From the NCBI RefSeq assembly GCF_018812025.1, contig NC_063049.1, positions 34,344,447 to 34,408,446 on the forward strand: a DNA stretch of 64,000 nucleotides, given 5' to 3'. This DNA is from Megalobrama amblycephala (lineage: Eukaryota > Chordata > Actinopteri > Cypriniformes > Xenocyprididae). Each line of letters begins with the position of its first letter. Within the stretch, counting starts at the first letter, position 1. The translations under genes were made by a program, and so were the position numbers. This document shows, one piece after another, positions 47,722 to 59,169 of this stretch. Below the pieces are notes generated by a model that saw only the letters and a list, made by a program, of their open reading frames with translations, was not told the DNA's origin and ran no database searches.

Positions 47722-48694
47722 TTAAAGGTGCCCTAGATTCAAAAATTGAATTTACCTTGGCATAGTTAAATAACAAGAGTTCAGTACATGGAAAAGACAT
47801 ACAGTGAGTCTCAAACCCCATTGTTTCCTCCTTCTTATATAAATCTCATTTGTTTAAACGACCTCCGAAGAACAGGCGAATCTCAACATAACACCGACTG
47901 TTACGTAACAGTCGGGGTGTACGCCCCAATATTTGCATAATGCCAGCCCATGTTCCCAACATTATAAAAGACATTAGACAAGGGCAGCCAGTATTAACGT
48001 CTGGAGCTGCACACAGCCGAATCATCAGACTAGGTAAGCAAGAACAATATACTGAATACATGATGTAATAACTGACATGATTCATGATAACATGATATTT
48101 TTAGTGATATTTGTAAATTGTCTTTCTAAATGTTTTGTTAGCATGTTGCTAATGTACTGTTAAATGTGGTTAAAGTTACCATCGTTTCTTACTGTATTCA
48201 CGGAGACAAGAGCCGTCGCTATTTTCATTTTTTAAACACTTGAAGTCTGTATAATGCATAAACACAACTTCATTCTTTATAAATCTCTCCAACAGTGTAG
48301 CAATAGCCGTTAGCCACGGAGGACAGCCTCAAATTAAATCAGAATAAAACGTTAACATCCAAATAAATACTTTACTCACATAATTCGAAGCATGCATGCA
48401 GCATGCATGACAAGCCTCTTGTAAAGATCCATTTGAGGGTTATATTAGCTGTGTGAACTTTGTAAATGCGCTGTAATATAGTCGACAGCTGGTGTGGCAG
48501 GGAGCACGCGATTTAAGGGGGCGGCGCCGAGTGTAAATCAGTGCATTGTTAATGATGCCCCAAAATAGACAGTTAAAAAAATTAATTTAAAAAAATCTAT
48601 GGGGAATTTTGAGCTGAAACTTCACAGACACATTCAGGAGACACCTTAGACTTATATTACATCTTGTGAGAGAATGTTCTTGGGCACCTTTAAA
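47722..48694. mobile_element. TTAA-type MITE, AAAGGTGCCCTAGA family, copy 2 (inverted)
   Basis: Ends TTAAAGGTGCCCTAG and GGGCACCTTTAAA. Segments such as TTCTTATATAAATCTCATTT and the GTTACGTAAC palindrome (47894-47915) match copy 1 in reverse orientation. Confidence 0.8.
47894..47915. promoter_or_regulatory. 22-bp palindrome with D-box GTTACGTAAC, second copy
   Basis: Identical to the palindrome at 5756-5777. It is conserved between two copies that differ elsewhere. Confidence 0.4.
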
Positions 48695-48727
48695 TTAGAC
48701 CAAAAAAGGATATTAAGAAACAAAATA

Positions 48728-48816
48728 GTAGGGCTGCCCCCTAATAGTCAACTAACTGTTAGTCAACGAGAAGCGGCTTAGTTGACCAAAATTTTATTAG
48801 TCGCTTAGTTGCAGAA
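48728..48816 (+). repeat. hAT element end fragment (TAGGGCTGCCCC)
   Basis: TAGGGCTGCCCCCTAATAGT with TAGTCAACTAACTG and TTAGTTGACC repeats is the end of a common fish hAT-type family. A poly-A run follows. Confidence 0.5.
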
Positions 48817-48930
48817 AAAAAAAAAAAAAAACACAAAAAGTGGTAAGTTACACAGTCTGTGAAGGATGGATCCTTAACAGCTGGTCTATGTAGTAATTAC
48901 TTTACCACAGGCAGGACATCCAAAGCCAGC

Positions 48931-49962
48931 TGTAACGAATGTAGCGGTTCGTACAGTTATTAATCAATTTATGGATGAAATATGAATATAATAATTCATA
49001 AATTGATTATGAATAAATTATGATTCATATATCGACCCAACGGGGAATTAAACATATATTGTGAATTGATTACAACGAATTATAATCAATTACATATATG
49101 ATTAGTTCTGGTTTAATAATTATTTAGAGAAACTGTTAGTTTGTCCAGCAAATAAGCTCCTCATAGAATATTATCAAAGGAAGGGTTTTTCCTATGGCCA
49201 TTAGAAAAAGACTTCCTCTTCTAGCATCCAAACGTAGCAAGGATATAGGATCGAAACGTTAAAGTGACCTGGGTTTTATGAATGAGCAGGAGAACAATAA
49301 GCATGAAATGTAATGCGTTTTTAATATACGAAAACAACTACCGAGGTTATACGTCTAAATATATACAGAGGATATACACATATATATATATACAAGGGGA
49401 AAGTAGAAAAGGAAGGAAAGAGAGAAGGCAAGTAGCAAACTTACAAACAGTCCTTGAGCCAGCGCGGAAAACAGTTTCCTTATCTAAGATTGAGAAACGG
49501 CAGTATACTTGCATTGGTTGTGCATGTCGGATTTCAGTTTAGCGCTGGTGCAGTTCGTTGGCTTCTTCCGTTCCGCGGGAAGGTTTGAACTGAGGACTTG
49601 AGAGTGAGTTTCGCTGGAAGATGGCGGTCCCGAAGGTGAGCGCGATGGCAGCGCGATGGCAGCGCGTGGTCACCGGAGACGTCCGAGAGGGACGTGCACG
49701 AGCAGACGAGAGACAATCGGGAGAACCGGGAGAGAGAGCCGGAATTGTGCGTCTTTGCTTTTATGACAGATAAGCCGACACACCTCCTTGAGGTGGGGTA
49801 GCCAATAACATGGGTGCAAAGTTGGTGGGAAAGCTTTTCCTTTGCTTGGCCTCACGACTTAATCTGCATGATTTATGACTATCAGTTCAGATCTCCAAAT
49901 GGAGTGTGTTCTTCACAGTATCATTAAACACATAGAAAAATGCATTTGTCAGCGGTGTGACA
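48931..49962 (-). mobile_element. Possible solo LTR or promoter-like CpG region
   Basis: The ends TGTAACGAATGTAGCGG and CAGCGGTGTGACA give a TGT...ACA layout. On the minus strand a TATA-like CATAAAAGCAAAGACG (about 49765-49750) precedes CpG-rich sequence, as in an LTR with R and U5. No matching target duplication was found. Read on the plus strand, ATGGCGGTCCCGAAG|GTGAGC at 49621 mimics a first coding exon (MAVPK) with a splice donor, so a genuine gene start is an alternative. Confidence 0.38.
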
Positions 49963-50189
49963 TATCTCAGTAAATAGCTCGTGTCCGGAGCTTTACGGAG
50001 AGACCAAACTCGACAGATCATAAAGGCATAGACAAAAGTTATGGTTTACAGACAGAATTCCACTATTAAAATGCACACTAGCACAAATACACTCATTTAA
50101 ACACTAGGAAACATGCATAGGCCCTAAAATATATGAAATATATATTTCAGCATAGTGGTAGTTTGCAAATACAGTTCAAAATGTATGAT

Positions 50190-50236
50190 TGTGTGTTTCT
50201 GTGTGTGTCTGTGTGTGTGTTTTTGTGTGTCCCTGT
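50190..50236 (+). repeat. TG-rich low-complexity tract
   Basis: Imperfect TGTG/TCTG units. Open frames of Cys-Val repeats here are artefacts. Confidence 0.85.
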
Positions 50237-50484
50237 GCGTGTGGGGTGTTGGAATGTGGATCTGGTCAGTCTCTGGGGGGGGGTGCTCCTTTTGAAGTCA
50301 CCAAAGAGAGGAAGTTGGACTTTACTGTTTACCATCGCTTGTCCACAAAAGTGTCAAGTGGGCTCATCTTATGGCAGACTATGCGGAGCCGAAATGGTTT
50401 TACAACCCAGTCCAGCATGCTAAAAGCGTTCTGAACATTCCCAAGTTTATTGATTATCCTGATACGTGTGCATATGCTACACCA

Positions 50485-50990
50485 GCCATATCACCCTATA
50501 GCCCAAGACTGGTTGTCCACTGAAGCCAAGCAGGGCTGAGCCTGGTTAGTACCTGGATGGGAGACCCCCTGGGAAAACTAGGTTGCTTCTTGAAGAGGTG
50601 TTAGTGAGGTCCAGTAGGGGGTGCTCACCCTGTGGTCTGTGTGGGTCCTAGCACCCCAGTATAGTGATGGGGGACACTATACTGTCAAAAAGCACCCTCC
50701 TTCGGATGAGACGTTAAACGGAAAATCCCTGACATCCTGGCCAAATTTGCCCATTGGCCTCTGTCCATCATGGCCTCCTAATCATCCCCATATGCCTTCA
50801 TCACTCTGTCTCCTCTCCACCAATAAGCTGGTGTGTGGTGGGCGTTCTGGCGCAATATGGCTGCCGCCGTATCATCCAGGTTGATGCTGCACATTGGTGG
50901 TGGTTGAGGAGATTCCCCCCTTCCATATGTAAAGTGCTCTGAGTACCCAGAAAATAGCTATATAAATGTAACAAATTATTATTATTATTA
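50485..50990 (+). mobile_element. SINE3 retroposon with 5S rRNA-derived head
   Basis: The head follows 5S rRNA: AGCCAAGCAGGGCTGAGCCT (A box) and TACCTGGATGGGAGACCCCC (C box region), so the internal RNA polymerase III promoter is recognisable. The body has CCTCCTTCGGATGAGACGTT and TGCACATTGGTGGTGGTTGA. The 3' end is GTAAAGTGCTCTGAGTACC and an (ATT)n tail, the form borrowed from a CR1-like LINE. Confidence 0.85.
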
Positions 50991-50999
50991 AACACTCGC

Positions 51000-51650
51000 C
51001 TGTCATTCATTGACCTCAAATATGGCTTATCATCTGAAACCTGTAAGTAGTAGTTTACATGGTCGCTCACTTTAATGTTAACCTAAAAAATGTGGGCTGT
51101 TCAAATGTTTGTGCGGAGTGTGAAAGCTGAATAGAAGTGTGCTTACTGCATTACAGCTAATATGGAGGCGCCAGTTCGATCACTTGCGCTTAAAATACTC
51201 TGTCATTTTTGGTCATACAGATAAGAGTAATACATCTTTTTGAATTTGTGAAAAGCCTACTTTTATTTGTGTGCACTCACAATGACAACAAATCATTGTG
51301 CTTTTGCAAAATAATGAAAGCAAACAGGGTGCGCTTTCTGCTGTCTCTCTCTGTAAACTTGAGCATGCCCAAAAAAAGAAAAAGAAAAAAAAGAACCGAA
51401 AATGCCTCACAGACATGAAAAATATAGATACAGAAAGCGAAATGTCTATTTTTAAATGAACCAATTCAAATGGAAAACAAATACTCTCAGGTTATGTAAT
51501 GTGCATATAGGCGCGTCCCTGCTAAATAGGATTGATTTTGATTATGTTGAACTGGTATAGTTCATTCTGGATTCTGATTGTAGTTCTTATAGACATTCCT
51601 ATAATATTTAGTTTTTTTTTTTGTTTGTTTTGTTTTTTTTGTTTAGCTTC
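51000..51650. other. Intronic sequence, no gene seen
   Basis: Poly-purine and poly-T runs only (51370-51390, 51611-51640). Confidence 0.45.
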
Positions 51651-51664
51651 CGTTAACATACTGT

Positions 51665-52090
51665 TTAAGTTTGGGGTCAGTAAGAATAAGAATTAATACG
51701 TTTATTCCTCAAGAATGTATTAAATTGGTCAAAAGTGACAGTATAGATATTTATAATGTTACAAAAGATTTCTATTTCAAATAAATGCTTTTCTTTTGAA
51801 CTTTCTATTCATCAAAGAATCCTGAGAGAAAACTTATAATGGTTTCCACAAAAATATTAAGCAGCACAACTATTTTTAACATGATAAAAATAAGTTTTTT
51901 TTTTTTTTTCTTGAGCCCTAAAGCAGCATAATAGAATGATTTCTGAAGGATCATGTGACACAGAAGACTGGAGTAATGGCTGCTAAAAATTCAACTTTGC
52001 CATCACAGGAATAAATACCATTTTAAAGTATATTCAAATAGAAAACAGCTATTTTAAATTGTAATAATATTTCTCAATAATATATTTAAT
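51665..52090 (+). repeat. Dispersed repeat, family A, near full length
   Basis: GTTTGGGGTCAGTAAGAATA at the left, then TATTAAATTGGTCAAAAGTG, GAATGATTTCTGAAGGATCA, GACTGGAGTAATGGCTGCTA and TTAAATTGTAATAATATTTC. Confidence 0.7.
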
Positions 52091-52960
52091 TTACTTTTTA
52101 CATGTATTTATTTGTTTGTTTAATTAGGGCAAGGTACAATAAGAAAAGATACAGACCAAATGCCTGAATCTTTAAAAAAAAAAAGATCCCAAAAGACTGG
52201 CAAGCCCTCTCCAAACAGTGTAAAAAAAATGAGAAATGTTTGACAGGATACTGGATGCCCAGCCTGGTATATTGAATTTCTCACAGATACTCTGACAGTC
52301 CTAAGTGAATAATTCAAGAGGAAATGGCACTTCAACTGTTTCAATGCAAAATGATGCCCACTCCTCTTTGGCTGACATGCTGCCTCTTTATTTAAATAAA
52401 ACCCACAGGTTTATGCTAACATCTTCCTGTAACAAATAAAAAGGCCCATAAAACACCTGCATCTGTGTCCTTGTTTGCAGTATTGTACAGTAACACCCAA
52501 AGACAGCTCTCAGTCTACATCTAACATAGTCCAGTTGCAGTTCTGTCTTCTCTTTGGCATGTGTGTATGCGTGAGCCAAGAGCTCTGCAATGCAGCTGCA
52601 CTGAAGTGAGCCAGGTATCTGTACGGAGAGAGGAAAAGTGGGGGAAGGAATGAAGGATAGTGCCTATTTAACCTGCAGTTAGCAACAACTGCCAGCATAC
52701 TCTTTATGTAGATTACTTACAGTGTGTAGAATATCTCCAGTGCTTGTCTTGGCAAGCTGAGTGTTTTTAACCACTTGAGCTGGAATTTGGCACAAACCCA
52801 CACATTATTAGCGATGCATGCAATCTGACTGACAGCTTGACTTTTTGAATTGATGTGCACACTCAGAAAAAAATGGACACTTAAGGTATAACAGTACTGC
52901 GCTGGAATGAGGTATGCTTTTGTGCCTTATTTACTCATAAATGGTGCATATTTGTACCTT

Positions 52961-53255
52961 AAAGGGCCAGTTCACTCAAAAAGAAATTCAATAATCATTT
53001 TTTCACTACAGTGTTGTTCCAAACCTGTATGACTTTGTTTCTTCTGTGAAACCTTTCTTCTTTCTTCCAAAGAACCTTTCAGTGAACACTTCTTAAAAGA
53101 ATCTTTTTTATTTTGTTAGTGTGAAGAACAGTTGAACAATCTGAAGAAACCTTTTGCATTATAAAGAACCTTTTGTGCAATGAAAAGATTCCATGGATGT
53201 TAAAGGTTCTTCACTGAACCATAAATAGAACCTTTTATTTTTTAACAGTGTAGGA
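52961..53255. repeat. TTAA MITE left end joined to inverted repeat B
   Basis: TTAAAGGGCCAGTTCACTC at 52961 with GTTGTTCCAAACCTGTATGA is a MITE left end. From about 53055 family B follows in reverse (CCAAAGAACCTTTCAG ... AATAGAACCTTTTATTTTTT). Confidence 0.55.
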
Positions 53256-53259
53256 ATTG

Positions 53260-54785
53260 GTGAATGTATTATACATGCATTTCCATATGAATTCTACTGC
53301 ATTTCTGCTTGCATATTTGTCATGAGCTTGAAGTGCTTTGAAATTTTGTACAAAAGGGTTTAAACAAGGGTTTAAGTAAGGATTTCTACTGTCATGTGGG
53401 TTCGGATTTAATGTTCATCCAGACGCAATTGCCTTTTTCATTTATTCAAATACTGTTTACTGTCAGTATGTGACACATTCCAAGAGTTAATCCCAGCCAC
53501 CGTGGTGCGCCTATTCAAATTTGGGATCCATCAAGTTATTTTGAACTTTCAGAATAGAAAAGTTGAAGTCTTTGAATGTCAATGCTAATGTTCATCTTCT
53601 TCTGGGGCAATTTAATGCCATACCCAGTGGGGAGTTCTGACAGCATGAACAAAATCCCACCCAAAACAGTTTGGGGCTTTGACTTCACAGCTTCACGGAC
53701 ACCCCTAAAGGTTGCAGGGTTTGGATAGGGTGCACATATCACACTATCTGCTCAGGGACGTGTGAGTGCCAGGGGCTTCGATGTCTGCCAACTGGCTCTA
53801 GTTCACCCAGGGAGAGTCTGAGTTTTTTTTTCCTGCTTCCCTTTCTGGGAAAAAAGAAGGTCAGAGCTGTCACTTCCATCTGGGTTGAAAGAAATGGCTC
53901 GTCTGACTTCCATCCTCTCTCAACCAATTAGAGCGTGCTTCTAAGCGCCACACTTCGTCCACCAATCGCAGCTGGGACTGCATGGGGGGCATTGGGTTTA
54001 GTTTTGGCATGGCACCAGCTACAGGCAGATTATCATCTATAAGTTTGGCTTCTATTTATTTACTCTGACATCTACATCAGCGGGTGATATAAATCATCTA
54101 GGTTCAAATGCATTACATTTATTAACTGTTGTATGTGTCTTTTTGCTCAGTTTCTGAAATTTGCCTGGCAAATTTTATCCCATAGATTCTTGTCAGTTTT
54201 ACACAAAATAGCTAAAAAGCAGTTGCTGAGTGGCACAACAGTCAAAAATCGGTCTAGGTTCACACTGAAAAGCAAAAAGTGCTTTTAAAGAAAGTGGATG
54301 TGAAAACTAAGTGCATGTTTTTTGATATCATGTCAGGTTTTTGTTCTTTTTTTAGAGGGAACATTTGGTTTAGGGGTTGTCTGAGGACAAGGTAACAGCT
54401 TGCCCTGTTCTTGACTTAATCTCTATGTTGGGGACCAGGAGGCAGGTTGGCTTCCTGTGGTGCTGATTTCCCAGAATGCACCACAGAGCTCACACTGAGG
54501 GATGTTTGATGATCAACCCAGTTTCTGCTGGAGTTCTCCTCCATGCATTAGCCTGGCAGGCCGAGAACGAGGAGTGTGCTGTGGCCCTTTTATGCCCTCT
54601 GTCTTCTCATGGATGTCCATTTCATGAACATCTGCCCATGTGCAGGAAGCGCCCCTGCAGTGCCACGGCAGCTGAGAGTAAATTGTAATAAGCAGAAAGC
54701 CATAAACAGATGCTTGTGATGTTTTTTTCTCTATCACAGCTCAGTTTTTGTGGATAACGAATTTGTGGAGAATGAACAACTGAGA
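53260..54785. other. Intronic sequence, no gene seen
   Basis: Unique, slightly GC-richer at 53480-54000. No splice-bounded coding frame or recognised repeat. Confidence 0.4.
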
Positions 54786-55170
54786 CATATAATAATAATA
54801 ATAATGATAATAATTTGTTACATTTATATAGCACTTTTCTTTGCACTCAAAGCGCTTTACAAATGAAAGGGGGAATCTCCTCAACCACCCCCAATGTGCA
54901 GCATCCACCTGGATGATGTGACGGCAGCCATATTGCGCCAGAACACCCACCACACACCAGCTAATTGGTGGAGAGGAGACAGAGTGATGAAGCAGATCAG
55001 TATATGTATATGGAGATGATTAGGAGGCCATGATGATGGTCAGAGGCCAATGGGCAACTTTGGCCAGGATCCCGGGGTTACATCTCTACTTTTTTTCTAA
55101 GGACATCCTGGGATTTTTAATGATGGCAGATAGTCAGGACCTCAGTTTAACGTCTCATCTGAAGGATGGC
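54786..55170 (-). mobile_element. SINE3 retroposon, 5'-truncated
   Basis: In reverse orientation it carries the AATAATAATAATAATG tail, GCGCTTTACAAATG, GGAGATTCCC complement and AACGTCTCATCTGAAGGATG. The 5S-like head is missing, as expected for incomplete reverse transcription. Confidence 0.8.
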
Positions 55171-55244
55171 TTTATTTTTATCTGAATTGTAAAATCAGAT
55201 ACGGATAAGATGTATGAGTTATATTAAAATGAGCTTATGTTTTA

Positions 55245-55843
55245 TTAATGGTGCAGTATGTAATATTGACAGCTAGTGGTTGAAATTGGTGCTGCAGAAA
55301 TCTGTAAGAAATGTTACGAACGAACCATAGATAAAATAACTGCTGAAAGTGAGCTATGTCGGAGCACTCTTTCATTAGGAAAAAATATCCCACCTTTAAT
55401 AGTCAAGCATATTTACAGTACAAACCATGTCAGTGAACTATGAGGGCAAAAAAACAAACAAAAACAAAGCAAAAAAACAAAAAAATCAAAAACAAAATAA
55501 TCGTTCATTAATTATAATTGAAGTAAAATGTGCAATTAATCAAGATTTTGATTTTAGTTCATATCATCCATCCCTATGCAACAGCCTTACACTGTAAGTT
55601 GATGAGTTGATTTATCCATGTTTTAATATGCTTCTGGTCATAGAGCTTTTTAGATGGATTGGCGGGAGGCGGGATCACACAGACCAAAACAAAAACAGAC
55701 ATTCCTACATGAAATGCACATTTCACAGTAGAATAACTGGCTTTAGCATTGTTGTTTTTACTGCATATTATGGTATTTTTATGCTTTAGTAAGGCCAAAA
55801 AAACAAACAAACAAACAAACAAAAAAACATACAGCACCTTTAA
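55245..55843. mobile_element. TTAA element with GGTGCAGTATGTAA ends, internally disrupted
   Basis: TTAA at 55245-55248 and 55840-55843 border TGGTGCAGTATGTAATATTG and AAACATACAGCACCTTTAA. The middle contains an unrelated fragment (AATTAATCAAGATTTTGATT ... CATCCATCCCTA, a hAT-like end) and CAAA-rich stretches. Confidence 0.6.
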
Positions 55844-55897
55844 CATATATTTCCAATTGCCAATAAAATTGGACTTTAAATAAAATTGAAGCGCAGC

Positions 55898-56605
55898 AGA
55901 GCTGGGTGGTAACAGATTACATGTAATCTGGATTACGTAATCAGATTCCAAAAATCAAGTACTTATAATTAAAGTAAACTACTTTTTAAAATACTCATAA
56001 TCAGACTGCAGTTACTTTTTTATGGATTACATGATTACATATTATTTACACAATGGCAGTAAGTTGTTCAAAAATTCATTGATTCTCCTAATTTTTCTTT
56101 TTTTTTCACTTATTTTTCATAATAAGCCTGCCGCTTATATACATTCCTGATTCTTTGAGTTTTTCTGGCAGTGAGGGGGAGGGGTGTGGAATCGAATTTG
56201 TTTTTGTAATGTTGCTGTTTTACTTAATTTTAAGAAAATATGTTTTAAAATCATAAGATGTGATTTTGTTTTATTCAGTGTTATCAGCAAACACTAACAG
56301 GTACATTAGTGTTAGTATTTTGAACTATTAACTGTTCATGCATTGCACTTTAAAAAGAGTCTGTTGAGGCTCTTGTTGGTGAATAGAATATATTTTTTTG
56401 GAATATATTTTTTCTTTGTATCTGTCAAAATAGTACAAGATTATCCTACAATATATGTGACTTCAAATAAAGGTTAGCACAAAAGTAATCTAAATGTAGT
56501 CAGATTACATTACCAAAAATGTATAATCTAAGAGATTATATTACTGATTACAAATTTTGTCATGTAATTTTAATCGGTAACTGATTACAATTCATAAGTA
56601 ATCAT
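55898..56605. repeat. Dispersed element rich in GTAATC/GATTAC
   Basis: GGTAACAGATTACATGTAAT and TAATCTGGATTACGTAATCA at the left; AGTCAGATTACATTACC and GATTACAATTCATAAGTAAT at the right. Common fish non-autonomous element; precise ends unclear. Confidence 0.5.
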
Positions 56606-57124
56606 TATGCATTTTGTTTCTAAATCTGAAATCAGGCTAAAAAAATCATTTCATGTCGGCCCTGCCAATAGAGTGCTGCAGTGATGACGTATTTTTGTAG
56701 GCCAACCCAGAAGTTAGCATCATCCTGGTTCCCTCGACAAAAACCCAATAGGATTTTTTCCATTGACTTTTGGATTATTGCAGAAAATAAGATTTATACA
56801 TGTTTTATTCATCATTATAATCTTCACAAATAAAAAACCTTCATAATTTTGAAGCTTTAATACAATTGACATCTCTTTCAGTCTTTTATATATATATATA
56901 TATATATACAAACCTGATTCCAAAAAAGTTGGGACACTGTACAAATTGTGAATAAAAACAGAATGCAATGATGTCGAAGTTTCAAATTTCAATATTTTTT
57001 TCAGAATAAAACATAGATGACATATCAAATGTTTAAACTGAGAAAATGTATCATTTTAAGGGAAAAATAAGTTGATTTTAAATTTCATGGCATCAACACA
57101 TCTCAAAAAAGTTGGGACAAGGCC

Positions 57125-58717
57125 ATGTTTACCACTTTGTGGCATTCCCTCTTTTTTTTTATAACAGTCTGCAAATGTCTGGGGACTGAGGAGACAAGTT
57201 GCTCAAGTTTCGGAATAGGAAAGTTGTCCCATTCTTGTCTAATACAGGCTTCTAGTTGCTCAACTGACTAAGGTCTTCTTTGTCGCATCTTCCTCTTTAT
57301 GATGTATTATGGCCATATATGGCCATTTCAGTACCCGGATCCTCCTTCTACGCTGCCATGATGTTGTAATTGATGCAGTATGTGGTCTGGCATTGTCATG
57401 TTGGAAAAAGCAAGGTCTTCCCTGAACTGAGCGCTGATAACAACTTGGGTTGTCCTTGTCCTCTTTAGTCCGGATGACATGGTGTCCCAGTTTTCCAAAA
57501 AGAACTTTAAATTTTGATTCGTCTGACCACAGAACAGTTTTCCACTTTGCCACAGTCCATTTTAAATGAGCCTTGGCCCAGAGAAAACGCCTGCGCTTCT
57601 GGATCATGTTTAGATATGGCTTCTTTTTTGACCTATAGAGTTTTAGCTGGCAACGGTGAATGGCACGGTGGATTGTGTTCACCGACAATGTTTTCTGGAA
57701 GTATTCCTGAGCCCATGTTGTGATTTCCATTACAGTAGCATTCCTGTATGTGATGCAGTGCCGTCTAAGGGCCCGAAGATCAGGGGCATCCAGTATGGTT
57801 TTCCGGCCTTGACCCTTACACACAGAGATTGTTCCAGATTCTCTGAATCTTTGGATGATATTATGCACTGTAGATGATGATAACTTCAAACTCTTTGCAA
57901 TTTTTCTCTGATACCCCTTTTCCACCAAGGCAGTTTGAGTGCTGGTTCGGAGCCAGAGCCTAGTTTCAAATCAGTTCTTTGTCTTTCGACACACAAAGCA
58001 CCAGCTCCGAACCAGAAAAAGTGGTTCGTAAGTAGCACCAAAACATTGCTGGGCTAGAAGTAAGAACCGCTTGCGTCAGGGGCTGGGGGCGGGGTTACCG
58101 TGACCAACAAGAAACTTGTGACCGCCATTTTTGAAATAGCAGCTAATCGAGCTAATAGCAGCTCAACTGTAATCTCCATCTATATACAAATTACGGCGAG
58201 CCGTGTTTGGATGCCGATGTAGGTTCGCAAAGCCATGAGCATCAACAGTAGTGAAACATCCGCGATTGTTGATAGAAGGCTTGTTCGAGATGCATCGGAG
58301 CAGCGCGGACCAATTCGGCGGGTGCCGCGGGTCCGCGGGAGTGTTTGTAGAACATACGACTCCTTGTGCTTTTGGATCGTTCTCGCGGAGCTTTGATGTC
58401 ATGCGCCGATCGCTTTGCGAGAAGCCGATGCATCTCAAACGAGCCTGGTGTATTTGTGTTTGGCGCTAGCTTTGCTGTGAAATATGAGACGTATACAGTG
58501 ACGTAAGACCTGGCTCTGTGCTGGCTCTCTAGCCTGTGGAAAGGCAAACTGGTTCTTAGAAGGCTCGTCAGTTGAACCAACTCCGAACTGGCACTAGCAC
58601 TAGCTCTGAACTAGCACCTGGTTCGTGCTGGGGAAAGGGGTTATGAGAAACTCCTTTCTGATACTGCTCCACTATTTTTCGCCGCAGCATTGGGGGAATT
58701 GGTGATCCTCTGCCCAT
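57125..58717 (-). pseudogene. Mariner/Tc1-like transposase pseudogene, split by an insert
   Basis: The minus-strand frame begins at 58717 (MGRGSPIPPMLRRKIVEQYQ), stops at the insert (57912-58643), and resumes in register as RKIAKSLKLSSSTVHNIIQR. It keeps an HTH region, WSDESKF (first Asp) and FQHDNARPHTAS (second Asp). The stretch between these is shortened by a deletion around KDNPSCYQRSVQ. After VLKWP the frame degenerates: the SPDLNPIE-type segment with the catalytic Glu is missing, and a C-terminal remnant (IRQEWDNFPIPKLEQL) can be read near 57170-57260. It is inactive. Confidence 0.85.
57912..58643. mobile_element. Non-autonomous element with 3-bp target duplication, nested in a transposase pseudogene
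   Basis: Imperfect inverted termini TACCCCTTTTCC and GGAAAGGGGTTA bound 732 bp, flanked by TGA at 57909-57911 and 58644-58646. Removing one TGA and the element restores continuity of the surrounding transposase frame, which fixes the duplication at 3 bp. A 3-bp duplication suggests PIF/Harbinger-like mobilisation, but no transposase is encoded. The body is CpG-rich with many gctagct/GAACC motifs; open frames here are short and unlike known proteins. Confidence 0.75.
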
Positions 58718-59068
58718 CTTGACTCCTGAGAGACACTGCCACTCTGAGAGGCTCTTTTTATACCCAATCATGTTGCCAATTGATCTAATAAGTTGCAAAT
58801 TGGTCCTCCAGCTGTTCCTTATATGTACATTTAACTTTTCCGGGCTCATATTGCTACCTGTCCCAACTTTTTTGGAATGTGTAGCTCTCATGAAATCCAA
58901 AATGAGCCAATATTTGTCATGACATTTCAAAATGTCTCACTTTCAACATTTGATATGTTATCTATATTCTATTGTGAATAAAATATAAGTTTATGAGATT
59001 TGTAAATTATTGCATTCCTTTTTTATTCACAATTTGTACAGTTTCCCCAACTTTTTTGGAATCGGGTT

Positions 59069-59074
<6 letters not shown>

Positions 59075-59163
<89 letters not shown>
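59075..59163 (+). repeat. (TA)n microsatellite flanking the dead Tc1 element
   Basis: About 43 TA units; a shorter TA run (56888-56908) lies at the other end of the element. Confidence 0.96.
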
Positions 59164-59166
<3 letters not shown>

Positions 59167-59169
59167 CTC

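Larger units (their letters stand above)
56909..59070 (-). mobile_element. Decayed Tc1/mariner element interrupted by a second transposon
   Basis: Outer ends are inverted repeats: CAAACCTGATTCC at 56909 and GGAATCGGGTTTG ending at 59070. Inner direct-repeat motifs CAAAAAAGTTGGGACA recur near 57104 and, as the complement, CAACTTTTTTGGAATG near 58864, giving an IR/DR layout about 210 bp long. A (TA)n tract lies on both sides (56888-56908 and 59075-59163), so the element entered a TA microsatellite. The body holds transposase remnants and a 732-bp foreign insert. Confidence 0.87.

Noticed and set aside
50485..50590. A 5S rRNA gene
   Set aside because: Only parts match 5S rRNA, the 3' half of the gene is replaced by SINE body, and it ends in an ATT tail, so it is a SINE3 copy.
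58163..58580. CpG-rich frames of 91-112 codons, possible exon or CpG island
   Set aside because: They lie wholly inside the 732-bp nested element and show no protein-like motif.
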